DNA from: Pseudomonadota bacterium
GTDB taxonomy: Bacteria; Pseudomonadota; Alphaproteobacteria; UBA8366; JADFVY01
Length of the DNA stretch: 8,708 nucleotides
NCBI GenBank assembly: GCA_015222795.1
Contig: JADFVY010000280.1
Span: 1-8,708, forward strand
Direction of reading: 5' to 3'
Below, piece after piece: positions 7,352 through 8,708 of this stretch (its first letter is position 1; every line of letters begins with the position of its first letter). Made by a program: the position numbers and the translations under genes. The notes below the pieces were generated by a model, which saw nothing but the letters and a program-made list of their open reading frames with translations, had not been told where the DNA came from and did no database searches.

Positions 7352-7888
7352 ATGCGCATGAAAATACTTGGCCTTATGGCTGCTTTGTTACTCGTTGCCG
7401 GCTGCGAAGCCGACGCCACTAGTGGTGATACCGGTACGGGCGGTGGTACCGACACTACCGCCACTACCGAGGTAGCGCCGCCGCCGCCGCCGCCGCCGCC
7501 GTCGACTGCGCCAGAAATGGATCCGCAGGAATATCTGGTGGTCAACGTTGGCGATCGTGTGTTCTTCGATTTCAACATGTCGAGCCTGCGTCCCGACGCG
7601 ATCGACCAGTTGAATCGCCAGGCTGATTTCCTGAAGGAAAATGGCGGCATCATGGTCGTGGTTGAAGGTCATGCCGATGAACGCGGCACCCGCGAGTACA
7701 ACCTTGCGCTCGGTGAGCGCCGCGCCAGCTCCGCGAGGCAGTATCTCGAGAGCATGGGTGTCGGTGGTGGTCGCGTGGATACCATCAGCTATGGTAAAGA
7801 GCGCCCGGCCGTTCTCGGCTCGAACGAAGATGCGTGGGCCCAAAACCGCCGCGCGGTTTTGGTTGTCAAATCCGGCTCCATGTCCTGA
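7352..7888 (+). CDS. pal: Peptidoglycan-associated outer-membrane lipoprotein Pal
   Basis: Pal anchors the outer membrane to peptidoglycan and is the outer end of the Tol-Pal machine. The 178-residue precursor has a lipoprotein signal ending in the lipobox LLLVAGC, with C18 as the lipidated residue. Glu at +2 fits outer-membrane delivery under the E. coli rule. A Gly/Thr-rich tether (about 20-42) leads into eight consecutive prolines (43-50). The OmpA-like domain (about 60-175) shows VFFDFNMSSLRPDA (70-83), VEGHADERGTREYNLALGER (104-123) with D109, N117 and R124 in the positions used to hold diaminopimelate, and SYGKERPAVLG (146-156). The N-terminal tether uses more ACT and GGT codons than its neighbours. 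A strong intrinsic terminator follows closely, so pal is probably the last gene of its main transcript. Confidence 0.97.
   Translation: MRMKILGLMAALLLVAGCEADATSGDTGTGGGTDTTATTEVAPPPPPPPPSTAPEMDPQEYLVVNVGDRVFFDFNMSSLRPDAIDQLNRQADFLKENGGIMVVVEGHADERGTREYNLALGERRASSARQYLESMGVGGGRVDTISYGKERPAVLGSNEDAWAQNRRAVLVVKSGSMS
7478..7501 (+). repeat. Eight consecutive CCG codons in pal
   Basis: A pure (CCG)8 triplet run encodes the octaproline of the Pal tether (residues 43-50). Triplet slippage would change only the number of prolines. Runs of three or more prolines are known to stall ribosomes without EF-P, so this run should depend on EF-P-type factors. Confidence 0.97.
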
Positions 7889-7905
7889 TTTGATTGCATC
7901 GCTTT

Positions 7906-7949
7906 AACGAGCGGCTCCGGCTTCTGGCCGGGGCCGCTTGTTGCGTTTT
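7906..7949 (+). terminator. Intrinsic terminator after pal
   Basis: A 16-base arm (7906-7921) pairs with 7927-7942 around a 5-base loop TTCTG. Fourteen pairs are Watson-Crick and two are G-U wobbles. The arms are G/C-rich in the core (GAGCGGC with GCCGCTT). GCG and then TTTT (7946-7949) follow. It starts 18 bases after the pal stop. The T-run is short, so some read-through into cpoB is possible. Confidence 0.88.
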
Positions 7950-8000
7950 GGGCAAGGACGCGCCATATTCTCGCCTAATCTTACGCATAGAACATCTCTT

Positions 8001-8708
8001 ATGAAGTATCCAATGGCACAGTCACGAAACGTAACCTGGCGCCGCCTGTTGAAAATGGCAGGCGCCGCGATGCTCGGTGTAACAATCCTGATGACCGCGC
8101 AACCCGCGCCGGCCCAGGACTCAGGCAACCTGGTGCGCCAGATGGAGCGGATGCGCAAGGATCTGGCCGACCTCCAGCGATATGTCTACAAGGGCGGCCA
8201 ACCGCCCGCCGGCGCAACGACAGGCGCGGCTTTGACGCCCTCGGACGACGTAACCGCGCGCATGCAATTGCAGATCACCCGGATGCAGGAACAACTGCGG
8301 TCGATGAATGGCCGCGTCGAAGAGGTCCAGCATGGTATCTCGGTGCTGGAACAGCGCCTGGACCGGATGTCGGAGGATGTGGAAGGCCGCCTGCTGGCCA
8401 TCGAGGATGCGCTGGCCAAAGGGATGCCGGCCGCCGCGGCGGCGCCTGCCGGGGAAACGCCGACCGAAAACAGCGGCGCGGAAGTTGCCGTCGCGTCGCC
8501 GCCCGTGATCGTGCCGGAATTGCCGGAAGGGACACCCCGCGAACAGTACGACTTTGCGTATGATTTTTTGAAGAAACGTGAATGGATTGAAGGCCGATCC
8601 GCCCTCCAGGCGTTTCTCGACCAGAATCCCGATGACGGACTCTCGGACAATGCGTCCTACTGGATTGGCGAGACCTACTACATCAACAAACAATACAAGC
8701 AAGCCGCA
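8001..8708 (+). CDS. cpoB: Tol-Pal accessory protein CpoB (YbgF), partial at window end
   Basis: CpoB is a periplasmic TPR protein that binds TolA and, in E. coli, links Tol-driven constriction to peptidoglycan synthesis by PBP1B. The frame is open for 236 codons to the last base, so the C-terminal part is missing. A signal sequence covers about 1-38, with a likely cut at PAPA/QD; it contains the pair R14-R15 (WRRLLKMAG), somewhat like a Tat signal. Heptad-like stretches at about 41-61 and 84-140 (for example LQITRMQEQLRSMNGRVEEV) suggest the coiled coil that makes CpoB trimeric. An Ala/Pro/Glu-rich linker (about 141-178) leads to the first TPR, EQYDFAYDFLKKREW (181-195) to ASYWIGETYYINKQY (218-232). 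The ATG at 8001 was chosen, although no clear ribosome binding site precedes it; ATG 8013 is the alternative. It lies after the pal terminator, so it needs read-through or its own promoter. Confidence 0.92.
   Translation, partial: MKYPMAQSRNVTWRRLLKMAGAAMLGVTILMTAQPAPAQDSGNLVRQMERMRKDLADLQRYVYKGGQPPAGATTGAALTPSDDVTARMQLQITRMQEQLRSMNGRVEEVQHGISVLEQRLDRMSEDVEGRLLAIEDALAKGMPAAAAAPAGETPTENSGAEVAVASPPVIVPELPEGTPREQYDFAYDFLKKREWIEGRSALQAFLDQNPDDGLSDNASYWIGETYYINKQYKQAA

Overview
This window is a GC-rich chromosomal segment of an alphaproteobacterium. The basis is gene order (yebC-ruvC-ruvA-ruvB-ybgC-tolQ-tolR-tolA-tolB-pal-cpoB), strong G/C preference at third codon positions, and protein features such as the short TolA amino terminus followed by a proline/acid-rich linker. 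A Rhodospirillales-like member is my best guess, but I cannot fix the genus. All eleven genes lie on the + strand. There are no mobile elements, RNA genes or CRISPR arrays that I can recognise.

Bases 1-236 are an AT-richer leader with a possible promoter and an imperfect dyad. It precedes yebC (237-986), a YebC/TACO1-family translation or regulatory protein. ruvC (991-1509), ruvA (1506-2117) and ruvB (2114-3190) follow as a tight unit. The ruvC/ruvA and ruvA/ruvB junctions are ATGA overlaps. The unit encodes the complete Holliday-junction branch migration and resolution machine, and all catalytic residues are visible.

ruvB overlaps ybgC, a hot-dog acyl-CoA thioesterase gene (3183-3611), at a 15-bp tandem duplication that copies a ribosome binding site together with an ATG. 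After a 99-bp gap come tolQ (3711-4439), tolR (4443-4883), tolA (4910-5809) and tolB (5821-7176). Then follow a 175-bp gap, pal (7352-7888), a strong intrinsic terminator (7906-7949), and cpoB (from 8001), which runs off the window after 236 codons.

The Tol genes work as one trans-envelope machine. TolQ and TolR form the proton-driven inner-membrane motor. TolA spans the periplasm. TolB and the lipoprotein Pal link to the outer membrane and peptidoglycan. CpoB coordinates the system with cell-wall synthesis during constriction.

This is a conserved housekeeping region and I found no new system in it. The points worth a second look are the duplicated start signal of ybgC, a His-to-Tyr change in the YbgC active-site motif, the TonB-like Glu-Pro linker and duplicated short motif in TolA, the all-CCG octaproline in Pal, and the regulatory-looking tolB-pal gap.
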